From contig PLMF01000315.1 in assembly GCA_003142355.1 (NCBI GenBank), positions 221-14,511 on the forward strand: DNA of 14,291 bases, written 5' to 3'. Position numbers and translations under genes: made by a program. This document shows positions 6,469 through 14,291 of this stretch, in pieces. The stretch comes from Bryobacterales bacterium. GTDB lineage: Bacteria; Acidobacteriota; Terriglobia; Bryobacterales; Bryobacteraceae. Positions within the stretch are counted from its first letter, which is position 1. The number at the start of each line of letters is the position of its first letter. The notes beneath the pieces are model-generated. The model had not been told where the DNA came from, searched no databases, and saw nothing but the letters and a program-made list of their open reading frames with translations.

Positions 6469-6834
6469 TCAGGCAGCGTCGAGATCGACGCGCACGCGGC
6501 AACCCAGCGCCGTCGCGATGTCGACCAGCGCTTCGAGCGAGAAACGAGAGAGCCGGCCGCGGAGCAGATCGTCGATCCGTGGCTGCGTCACGCCGCAACG
6601 GCGCGCCGCTTCGGCCTGTGTCTTCTCGTGGGCAGGACTTTCCGCGAAGGGGACCGCCTGCGCCGCAGTATCCGATCCGACCACGAGCCACGAATCCTCG
6701 TTCGTAGCGGCCGGAGCGGCACGATTCCCTCGGCCATCGTTTGACGCTCCATCCGACTTATGCCAATATGGGCATGGGCCAACGCATGAAGAACCTGACG
6801 GGGCTTGCCGATTCCCGTTCCAACGTGAAGTCAT
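6469..6834 (-). CDS. XRE-family antitoxin-like protein, N-terminus not native
   Basis: Only the C-terminal ~50 residues look like a real domain: KTQAEAARRCGVTQPRIDDL (71-90), then LRGRLSRFSLEALVDIATALG (91-111), the helix-turn-helix and following helices of HigA-type XRE antitoxins. Residues 1-70 lack the usual NVFADLG-type front and are low-complexity, and the first 16 codons overlap the opposite-strand toxin remnant. I infer an antitoxin gene that lost its 5' part. A GTG at 6684 is a possible internal start. No toxin gene lies beside it on the same strand. It may still bind DNA weakly, but more likely it is a decaying fragment. It is a different subtype from the intact antitoxin at 7017, since the two share only the general XRE pattern. 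Confidence 0.5.
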   Translation of the reverse strand: MTSRWNGNRQAPSGSSCVGPCPYWHKSDGASNDGRGNRAAPAATNEDSWLVVGSDTAAQAVPFAESPAHEKTQAEAARRCGVTQPRIDDLLRGRLSRFSLEALVDIATALGCRVRVDLDAA

Positions 6835-7039
6835 TTCCGGCCGGCGTCCAGGACGACATCGGCTACGCGTTGTACGCTGCGCAGGTGGGCGAACGGAGTG
6901 TTAAGGCCAAGCCACTGCATGGTCTTGGCGGCCAGGTAATGCCGGGATCGCGACGCCGAAGTCGGAAATGGAACTGATCCGGCAGCGGCTGAAACAGTTG
7001 AGACGTGAGGTGAAGAATGCCGAAAAGAGAAGCCCTTGA
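6786..7039 (+). pseudogene. HigB/Gp49-type toxin with internal deletion
   Basis: The first frame reads MKNLTGLADSRSNVKSFP, then GVQDDIGYALYAAQVGERSV and KAKPLHGLGG, the N-terminal half of phage-derived Gp49-like (HigB-type) ribonuclease toxins. Around 6935-6944 the match leaves that frame. The second frame then reads GIATPKSEMELIRQRLKQLR and further charged residues to a TGA at 7037-7039, the typical C-terminal helix. Between them the usual central strands (the part with EVVEDHDGDT and VLHAFQKKSKK in relatives I recall) are absent, about 35-40 residues, and the reading frame shifts. The first frame instead stops at 6975-6977. The toxin is therefore almost certainly inactive. Its 3' end overlaps the antitoxin start at 7017, as in intact higBA operons. 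Confidence 0.75.
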
Positions 7040-7340
7040 ACAGGAGCCCAGTACGGGCAACGTATTCGCCGACCTCGGCCTGGCCAACGCCGATGAACAC
7101 CTGATCAAAGCTGGACTGGTAGTTCGGATCGACCGGACCATCCGCCAGCGAAAGCTCACCCAAGCAGCCGCGGCACAGCTTATGGGCATCGATCAGCCCA
7201 AAATCTCAGCTATGCTGGCTGGCCGGTTCCGGGGATATTCGGTCGAGCGCCTCATGCGTTTCCTGGTCGCGCTAGGGCACGATGTAGAGATCGTCGTAAG
7301 ACCTAGAAAGCGCGGTGTAGCCGAACTTCGCGTCGCGTAG
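7017..7340 (+). CDS. HigA-type XRE antitoxin
   Basis: The 107-aa protein is complete: NVFADLGLANADEHLIKAGL (15-34), a helix-turn-helix LTQAAAAQLMGIDQPKISAM (47-66), AGRFRGYSVERLMRFLVALG (68-87) and a C-terminal strand HDVEIVVRPRK. This is the standard length and order of antitoxins paired with Gp49-like HigB toxins. It would bind its own promoter and the toxin. The ATG at 7017 has GAGG six bases upstream, inside the 3' end of the toxin gene. Because the upstream toxin is deleted internally, this is a solitary antitoxin. It could still counter related toxins elsewhere or arriving on mobile DNA, or act as a plain repressor; that is inference. Confidence 0.85.
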   Translation: MPKREALEQEPSTGNVFADLGLANADEHLIKAGLVVRIDRTIRQRKLTQAAAAQLMGIDQPKISAMLAGRFRGYSVERLMRFLVALGHDVEIVVRPRKRGVAELRVA

Positions 7341-7413
7341 AGGCCACAGCCGCCGGCAAGCGGTGATGTACGGTCAAAGCCGGATTACTCCGCGGAACCG
7401 CGGCGGCCGAAGG

Positions 7414-7968
7414 CTACTGGCCCAGCTTCTTCAGGTTTGCCTTGGCACTTTCGTTTCCGAGCGCCGCGGCCTTGCGATACCAGGCAAGGGCTTGGGGCAT
7501 GTCTCTTGCGGAGGCGTCGCCCTTTTCGGCGGCCTGGCGGTACCAGGCAACCGCCTGGGCATCGTCCCGCGCCACTCCGTGCCCGTTCTCATACAGCACG
7601 CCGAGATTGTACATGGCCGAGGGGTTACCGCCGTTGGCGGCCTTGCGGTACCAGACCAGCGCTTGCGCATAGTTTTGAGTCAAGCCCAGCCCAAACTGGT
7701 ACATGTATCCCAGGCGGTTCATGTCGCCGGTTCGTCCGCTGTCCGTCAATTGCCGGTAAAGAGGCGCTGCCGTGGCGTAATCCTTCCCAGCATAAGCGGC
7801 GTCGGCGCGTTTTTCCATCTCGTCCTGGTTTTGCACCGATAGCTTGGGCGGGGCGGGAACGGGATTCGCCGCCTGGGCGTTCACACCGCGCCAGGCGCCC
7901 GCCAGGCAAAGGGGCGCACTCAGGAGGCCGTACAGGAGCGCCACCGAGGGCAAGGTTTTACCGCGCAT
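7414..7968 (-). CDS. Secreted Sel1-repeat protein
   Basis: The 184-aa protein has a probable signal peptide (MRGKTLPSVALLYGLLSAPL then CLAGAWRGVNAQA, about 33 residues) and then a TPR-like first helix pair (MEKRADAAYAGKDYATAAPL) followed by Sel1 repeats: GDMNRLGYMYQFGLGLTQNY/AQALVWYRKAA (81-111), GNPSAMYNLGVLYENGHGVA/DDAQAVAWYRQAA (114-147) and a shortened one GDASARDMPQALAWYRKAA (150-168). Sel1 repeats form an alpha-superhelix for protein-protein contacts, here in the periplasm. I chose the ATG at 7968 because it opens the signal peptide; it has no Shine-Dalgarno sequence of its own. The frame continues upstream to a TTG at 8043 without protein-like content. A 12-codon ORF with a good ribosome site overlaps the start. 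The gene is divergent from the GH43 enzyme. Confidence 0.8.
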   Translation of the reverse strand: MRGKTLPSVALLYGLLSAPLCLAGAWRGVNAQAANPVPAPPKLSVQNQDEMEKRADAAYAGKDYATAAPLYRQLTDSGRTGDMNRLGYMYQFGLGLTQNYAQALVWYRKAANGGNPSAMYNLGVLYENGHGVARDDAQAVAWYRQAAEKGDASARDMPQALAWYRKAAALGNESAKANLKKLGQ

Positions 7969-7996
7969 AATGAGCAGAATGGCCGTTGTACTCCAT
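7958..7996 (-). CDS. 12-codon upstream ORF overlapping the Sel1-protein start
   Basis: ATG at 7996 is preceded by AAAAAGGAAA with good Shine-Dalgarno spacing, and encodes MEYNGHSAHYAR ending at TAA (7960-7958). It overlaps the first codons of the Sel1 gene in another frame. Terminating ribosomes could restart at the ATG at 7968, which lacks its own ribosome site. A frameshift in the assembled sequence is the other explanation. Confidence 0.35.
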   Translation of the reverse strand: MEYNGHSAHYAR

Positions 7997-8120
7997 CCAG
8001 GATTTCCTTTTTGGTTCGTGGCCAGTGACGAGGATACACCCAACGGAGGCCGTTGCAGCGACTAGGAAGTGGCAAGCACGCAGTTCTTTGTGGTCTGGGC
8101 AAGCTAAAGCATGCCCCACC

Positions 8121-8131
8121 TGGTATATACT
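8121..8131 (+). promoter_or_regulatory. Candidate extended -10 promoter of the GH43 operon
   Basis: TGGTATATACT offers an extended -10 (TGnTATATA or TATACT) about 35 bases before the GH43 start. No clear -35 element lies upstream, so this is only suggestive. Confidence 0.3.
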
Positions 8132-8165
8132 GAGCTTTCCCGAGATGCGAAAGAGGAAATCCTGG

Positions 8166-9656
8166 ATGAAATACGTCCTTCTCGCGACAGTTCTCTCGCT
8201 GGCCTCGCTGGCCCTTGCGCTGGAGGGCCAATTTGGAATTCACGATCCCTCCACGGTGGTGATGTGCGAGGGCAAATACTACACGTACGGCACGGGCGGC
8301 ACTTCCCTGGTTTCCGACGACGGCTGGACCTGGCGCAGCGGGGTCAGGCCGTCGCGCAGCGGAATGGCCCCCGACCTCATTCACATCGGCGACCGGTACT
8401 ACATGTACATCGCCAGGAACGTCGGGGCTCAACCCAAGGCCGAGATCAACATGATATGGAGTAAGTCCCTCGACCCGAATTCTCCGGACTACAAGTGGGA
8501 AGAAGGCGGATTGGTGGCCTCGTCCGACGGCATCGAAGATTGCAATGCCATCGACCCGGGCGCCTTCCTCGACCCCACCGACGGGAGGCTGTGGCTGACC
8601 TACGGCTCCTATTTCGGCTATATCCGGCTGGTCGAGCTCGACCCCAAGACGGGCAAGCGCCTCAACCCCAACGACCAGCCCCGCGACATTGCCATCAACT
8701 GCGAAGCCTCGGACATGATGTATCACGATGGCTGGTATTACCTGCTGGCCACGCACGGCAGTTGCTGCCGCGGCTCCGACTCCGGCTACCACATTCGCTG
8801 CGGCCGCGCGAGGAAAGTCACCGGTCCCTTCCTGGACGCCATGGGCGTGGATATGATTGAGGGCGGCGGGAAGCTGCTCATTGGCGCGGGCGGCCGTTTT
8901 GTCGGCGCCGGCCATTTCGGCCTCCTCGATCTTGGGGAAGGCGTGCAGAAGTTTTCCATGCACTGGGAAGCCGACTTCGATCGGGGCGGCGCGAGCGTGC
9001 TCGATATGCGTCCGCTGCTGTGGAAGGACGGCTGGCCGGTGGCCGGCGAGAACGCGAAGGAAGGCGTGTATGAAATCGAATCCGTGCGCACGGGTACGGC
9101 TCTGGAGCTTGGCGTGGAAGGAGTGCCCGTCGGCGGCCGGCGCAGCGGCAGAGGCGGCGGAGCGGGCGCCGGACGCGGCGGCCAGGGTGCGCCTGGTGGA
9201 CGGGGCGGGATGGGAGGAGGGATGTTCGGCGGCCAGGGCAGCCCGATTCCGACGCAGGATGTGGCGGAGGTCTCGGCGAAATGGCCCGCCGGCAAGGTGG
9301 ACGCCCGCATGAGCAATTACATGTGCCAGGCGCAGCAGAAATGGGCGATTACGGCCGTCCCGAACGCCGGCGGCTACCCCGGCTCGCCGTATTTCAAGAT
9401 CACCATCGCGGGCACGGACCGCGCGCTGGCCGCCAGCGAAGACGCCGAGTTGGCGATTCTGCCCGCGTTCACCGGCGGCCCCGAACAACTGTGGCGTTTC
9501 GACCAGCTTGCCGACGGCTCCTGGCGGATCATGCCGAAGGCGATTCCCAACTCCAAGACGCTGCTGGCGCTTTCCGCGGTGGGCAGCAGCTTCGCGACGC
9601 TGGCCAAGTTCGATTCCGCGAGCGATAAGCAGCGCTGGCTGCTGAAGACTCCCTAG
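8166..9656 (+). CDS. Secreted GH43-family arabinanase-like glycoside hydrolase with ricin-like C-terminus
   Basis: The 496-aa enzyme probably cuts alpha-1,5-arabinan or related plant side chains outside the cytoplasm. MKYVLLATVLSLASLALALE is a signal peptide. The five-bladed propeller carries the GH43 triad: D27 in GIHDPST (base), D130 in NAIDPGAF (pKa modulator) and E180 in NCEASDMMY (acid), plus H250 in GAGHFG, which in arabinanases lies in the metal site. The C-terminal part has ricin-type QxW motifs, QKW (391-393), EQLW and KQRW, suggesting sugar binding. A Gly/Arg-rich insert (about 322-358) interrupts that part. The start at 8166 has AGAGGAAA six bases upstream. The frame is open further upstream but without protein-like content. 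It lies 28 nt before the next secreted gene, a probable operon. Confidence 0.85.
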   Translation: MKYVLLATVLSLASLALALEGQFGIHDPSTVVMCEGKYYTYGTGGTSLVSDDGWTWRSGVRPSRSGMAPDLIHIGDRYYMYIARNVGAQPKAEINMIWSKSLDPNSPDYKWEEGGLVASSDGIEDCNAIDPGAFLDPTDGRLWLTYGSYFGYIRLVELDPKTGKRLNPNDQPRDIAINCEASDMMYHDGWYYLLATHGSCCRGSDSGYHIRCGRARKVTGPFLDAMGVDMIEGGGKLLIGAGGRFVGAGHFGLLDLGEGVQKFSMHWEADFDRGGASVLDMRPLLWKDGWPVAGENAKEGVYEIESVRTGTALELGVEGVPVGGRRSGRGGGAGAGRGGQGAPGGRGGMGGGMFGGQGSPIPTQDVAEVSAKWPAGKVDARMSNYMCQAQQKWAITAVPNAGGYPGSPYFKITIAGTDRALAASEDAELAILPAFTGGPEQLWRFDQLADGSWRIMPKAIPNSKTLLALSAVGSSFATLAKFDSASDKQRWLLKTP

Positions 9657-9684
9657 AGATGGATCGTTCCGAGGAAGATATCAT

Positions 9685-10380
9685 ATGTCTATGCTCCGCC
9701 ACCTCCTTTTTTCGGCGCCCGCCGTGCTGGCCGGCACGGCGCTCGTTGCGATTGCCGCCGACGGCGGCCAGGCTCGGGGCCCCGCGCCCAGCCTCACAGC
9801 CCCCGCCACCCGAAGCAAGGCGCCCGGGGCCGACGGCTTCATCCAGCGCTGGCTGCTGCTGGAGCCGATCCCCGCCAACGGACTGACCGACAGCGTCGTC
9901 CAGGCGGCCGTCCAGAAGGAGTATTTTCCCAACCAGTTCTCCGTGATTGCGAAGGACGGCGACAAAGTGACCGTGGGCGATAAGGAACTCACCTGGCACG
10001 CCGTGGAGACGAAGAACTACAACGTCAACCTCTATCACTTCGCCTACGCGCTGAACCGGCCGACGTCCGACGTGCTGTTCTGGGCCGTCGCCATTGTCAA
10101 CTGCCCGCGGGAGGTGCCCAACGTGCGCCTGGCTATAGGCTCCAACGCGGCCTCGGTATGGTGGGTCAACGGCCAGGAGGTCACCGGCATTTACGGCGAC
10201 CGCCAGACCGTGATCGACGACGGCGTCTCCAAACGCCTCACGCTCAAGAAGGGGGCGAACGTGGTGCGCGCCGCCATTGTCAACGGCGGCGGAGCCACCG
10301 ACTTCTGCGCCCGGTTTCTCGACGCGGAGGACAAACCGCTGACGGGGTACACGGTGACCTTGGCTGCGGCCACGAAGTAA
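9685..10380 (+). CDS. Small secreted jelly-roll (GH2-like sugar-binding) protein
   Basis: The 231-aa protein has a signal peptide (MSMLRHLLFSAPAVLAGTAL then VAIAA, about 25 residues), a Pro/Ala linker, then WLLLEPIPANGLTDSVVQAA (56-75) and a beta-rich domain: VRLAIGSNAASVWWVNGQEV (147-166), DRQTVIDDGVSKRLTLKKGA (172-191) and NVVRAAIVNGGGATDFCARF (192-211). 'GS..A..WW.NG.EV' with 'L..G.N....' is the pattern of glycoside-hydrolase-2-like sugar-binding jelly rolls. No catalytic motif is visible. The ATG at 9685 has GAGGAA eight bases upstream. Following the GH43 gene by 28 nt, it is probably cotranscribed and may hold the substrate or help binding. The domain call is by pattern; the partnership is inferred from position. 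Confidence 0.65.
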   Translation: MSMLRHLLFSAPAVLAGTALVAIAADGGQARGPAPSLTAPATRSKAPGADGFIQRWLLLEPIPANGLTDSVVQAAVQKEYFPNQFSVIAKDGDKVTVGDKELTWHAVETKNYNVNLYHFAYALNRPTSDVLFWAVAIVNCPREVPNVRLAIGSNAASVWWVNGQEVTGIYGDRQTVIDDGVSKRLTLKKGANVVRAAIVNGGGATDFCARFLDAEDKPLTGYTVTLAAATK

Positions 10381-10640
10381 GCGCGCGCTTTTCGACGGCC
10401 GGATGAGAGGTCCCGTATTCCTGGTGGGCATCGTGCCGGCCACGCGGGCGGCCGATACCGGATTGGTTCCGGGAGAAGTCTCCTTCCGACCCCTATCGCG
10501 GGACGCAGGTACTGCCGATACTGTTAGTACTGGAATGGAACCCTGTTTACTTTCGGGGACTTGCGGGCCGCCTTCGAGACCTGATCAACTCAGAGTTGCG
10601 GGGCGGGCAAGGCCGAGTTGACAATCACTGGCGGATGACG
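10381..10640. other. Intergenic stretch with three TACTG repeats at 9-nt spacing
   Basis: There is no supported gene here. AAGCGCGCGCTT (10379-10390) is a perfect palindrome directly after the upstream stop, followed by only four T residues overall. TACTG occurs at 10510, 10519 and 10528, spaced exactly nine bases, which could be a protein-binding site. The next gene probably has its promoter here. Confidence 0.45.
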
Positions 10641-11693
10641 ATGACCACTAACGAAACAGTACTTACGAACGAACCACGAACTCTTGCGCAACGTCTGGCG
10701 CAGGGAAAGATACCCGCACCGGAAGCGGGGCGCTACGCCCTGATTCTGGCTGAAGCTCTGCGCAAGATCCACGACGCCGGACGGGTGCACGGCGGCGTCT
10801 CACCGGCTTCGATTGTGCTGACCGGCTCGGGTTTGGAACTGCTTGCCGCAGCGCCCACCACGGGGACAATCACGCCTTACACGGCGCCGGAATTGCTGCA
10901 AGGCCATGCCGCCGACGCGGGCAGCGATATATTCGCGTTCGGCGCCGTAGTCTATGAGATGTTCAGCGGCCGCCGGGCTTTCGAAGGCGACGGTGCGGCG
11001 GCGCTATCCGCGGCCATCAACACCGCGACGCCGCCGTCCTGCGGCATTCCCGCGGCAGACCGGCTGATTGGCAATTGCCTGGCCAAAGACCCGGCCGCGC
11101 GCTGGCAGCGCGTGCAGAAGATACTGCTGGAGCTCAAGCTGCTGACGGTGTTTGCGCGCCGCGCCGAAGCGCCGGCTTCCGTGCGCCGCGAACACGCCGA
11201 CGCCGCCGCGCTGCGCGCCGAAATGCAGCAACTGGAAGGGCGCGTGGCTGCGCGGCTGCAGGCATGCGAGACGACGGTGGCGGAGATTCACCATGCGGCC
11301 ACCGAACTGCGCAGCCAACTGGGCGCCGTGGATGCCCAGTTTGCCGCCACCCGGGCACAGCAGGTTTCGGCTTACGAGGGGCTCCTGGAAGCCGCCGAAG
11401 CGCGCATCGCGGCGCGTGTCGGGCGGGATTCCGAGGCCGCCGACGAGCGCGTGGGCCGCCTGGAGCAAGCCCTGGATGCGGCGCACAAAAGCACCACCGC
11501 GCTGCACGAGAGCGTGTCCGAAGATTTTCTGGCATTCGAGCAAGGCCTCAAGTCGCAGGCGGCGGCAATCGAATCGGCGCGTACGGCGATGGCCCAGACC
11601 GACGACTTGGTGGAACGCGTGGTGGAAGCTCTGGAACTGCTCCAGTCCGCCGTATTAGAGCCGCACGAGGACCCGACCGCGGCGATGAACTGA
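10641..11693 (+). CDS. Truncated pseudokinase (Ser/Thr kinase C-lobe) with coiled-coil tail
   Basis: The 350-aa protein keeps only parts of a Ser/Thr kinase. There is no Gly-rich loop and no VAIK lysine. ALILAEALRKIHDAGRVHGG is followed by VSPASIVLT, where HRDLKPxN should be, so the catalytic Asp, Lys and Asn are replaced. DFG is absent. TAPELLQGHAADAGSDIFAF (81-100) keeps the APE Glu (E84) and the D96 of helix F, and LAKDPAARWQ (148-156) keeps the Arg that pairs with APE. Residues 185-335 are Ala/Glu/Arg-rich heptad-like helix, probably coiled coil. No signal or membrane segment is visible. The protein likely acts as a scaffold. The ATG at 10641 has GGCGG six bases upstream; 10635 is also possible. 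Full kinases of this genome type match the same C-lobe motifs. Confidence 0.75.
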   Translation: MTTNETVLTNEPRTLAQRLAQGKIPAPEAGRYALILAEALRKIHDAGRVHGGVSPASIVLTGSGLELLAAAPTTGTITPYTAPELLQGHAADAGSDIFAFGAVVYEMFSGRRAFEGDGAAALSAAINTATPPSCGIPAADRLIGNCLAKDPAARWQRVQKILLELKLLTVFARRAEAPASVRREHADAAALRAEMQQLEGRVAARLQACETTVAEIHHAATELRSQLGAVDAQFAATRAQQVSAYEGLLEAAEARIAARVGRDSEAADERVGRLEQALDAAHKSTTALHESVSEDFLAFEQGLKSQAAAIESARTAMAQTDDLVERVVEALELLQSAVLEPHEDPTAAMN

Positions 11694-11735
11694 CTGGGCG
11701 GCGCGCCCGCTTTGCTCCGGCCGACGGACCGGGAC

Positions 11736-11863
11736 AGTAGCCCACGGCGCGAGCCGTGGGAGCATTGCGAAATCGACCAAGCCCCGGTGGAAGAACGTTC
11801 TTGCGCCCCCTCCGGGGGCTACGCGGTTGCTCACCAGTCCCACGGCTTGCGCCGTGGGCTACT
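11736..11863. repeat. REPIN-like paired inverted palindromes (128 bp)
   Basis: Two 26-bp arms (11736-11761 and 11838-11863) are inverted copies of each other with one mismatch. Each arm is itself a hairpin built on CCCACGGC and GCCGTGGG, extended by AGTAG. Between them lies a third hairpin, GCCCCC (11805-11810) with GGGGGC (11814-11819). This is the layout of REP doublets (REPINs) mobilised by REP-associated tyrosine transposases (RAYTs). No transposase is in the window. It lies between the pseudokinase stop and the promoter of the peptidase. Confidence 0.8.
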
Positions 11864-11872
11864 CTCTTTCGC

Positions 11873-11900
11873 CCTGACGGGCTGGAGAGCGCGGTACAAT
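11873..11900 (+). promoter_or_regulatory. Candidate promoter of the M28 peptidase
   Basis: TACAAT at 11895-11900 is a good -10 hexamer, with CCTGAC at 11873-11878 as a weak -35 at 16-bp spacing. It lies after the REPIN and leaves a leader of about 70 nt before the start at 11977. Confidence 0.45.
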
Positions 11901-11957
11901 GTCGAATTCCGGTACTACCAGAACGCGGCGCCTGGAACCATTTCAGGAACTGGTTTA

Positions 11958-11972
11958 ATGAATACGGTGTAA
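11958..11972 (+). other. Four-residue mini-ORF just before the M28 start
   Basis: ATG AAT ACG GTG TAA stops four bases before the peptidase ATG at 11977. AGGA at 11945-11948 is nine bases upstream of this mini-ORF, whereas the peptidase start has only a weak GGTG. Reinitiation is possible, but chance is also plausible. Confidence 0.3.
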
Positions 11973-11976
11973 TTCG

Positions 11977-14244
<2,268 letters not shown>

Positions 14245-14255
14245 GGGGAGAAGAG

Positions 14256-14291
14256 GGCCGAGTACCACTCGGCCGCAGATTGCCAATCTGC
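14256..14291. repeat. Two tandem palindromes after the peptidase gene
   Basis: GGCCGAGT (14256-14263) pairs with ACTCGGCC (14267-14274) around ACC, and directly next GCAGATT (14275-14281) pairs with AATCTGC (14285-14291) around GCC. Both stems are perfect. No T-tract is visible before the window ends, so they may be a terminator or part of a dispersed palindromic repeat. Confidence 0.6.

Noticed and set aside
7390..7403. CCGCGG AA CCGCGG palindrome between the convergent HigA and Sel1 genes as a terminator
   Set aside because: The loop is only two bases and no T-tract follows on either strand; it could be chance in GC-rich DNA.
7920..9488. Long minus-strand open frame opposite GH43
   Set aside because: It is antisense to the catalytic propeller and has no recognisable motif or start context.
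10379..10390. AAGCGCGCGCTT palindrome as the GH43 operon terminator
   Set aside because: There is no proper loop and only a four-base T-run, so it is weak at best.

Overview
The window is GC-rich bacterial chromosome. Several features suggest an Acidobacteriota genome of the Bryobacterales/Solibacter type: a secreted transferrin-receptor/PSMA-like M28 peptidase, a secreted GH43 enzyme with a Gly/Arg-rich insert, a kinase-derived protein, a small family with the signature 'IAANRLNALRSSGP ... EIGFVPQ', and abundant intergenic palindromes. This assignment is inferred from gene content; there is no rRNA in the window to confirm it.

Region 1 (1-983, minus strand) is the start of a histidine biosynthesis operon, hisI then hisG, joined by an ATGA overlap; hisG runs off the left edge. 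Upstream of hisI lies a 22-codon leader ORF with five His codons in six positions. It is followed by a 9-bp intrinsic terminator ending 11 nt before hisI, and a segment inside the leader ORF can pair with the 5' arm of that terminator. This is the layout of a ribosome-mediated his attenuator and is the clearest regulatory system in the window.

Region 2 (984-2669) has a GT4 glycosyltransferase on the plus strand. It converges with a small-family protein on the minus strand, and the two open frames overlap tail to tail by about 500 bp. A terminator-like hairpin abuts the start codon of the minus-strand gene.

Region 3 (about 3009-7340) is an accessory island that looks less GC-rich by eye. It holds a Nudix-like protein with a degenerate Nudix box next to a membrane-anchored PLD-like protein, a conserved hypothetical, an intact HicB/HicA toxin-antitoxin pair, a fragmentary XRE antitoxin, and a HigB/Gp49-type toxin pseudogene with an internal deletion whose HigA-type antitoxin is still intact.

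Region 4 (7414-14291) is secretion-oriented. A Sel1-repeat protein is divergent from a GH43 arabinanase-like enzyme followed by a small secreted jelly-roll protein, a likely two-gene operon for plant polysaccharide use. Then come a truncated pseudokinase with a coiled-coil tail, a 128-bp REPIN-like inverted repeat, and the M28 peptidase, whose end is followed by two tandem palindromes. Coordinates were read by hand; family assignments are from recognised motifs, not database searches.
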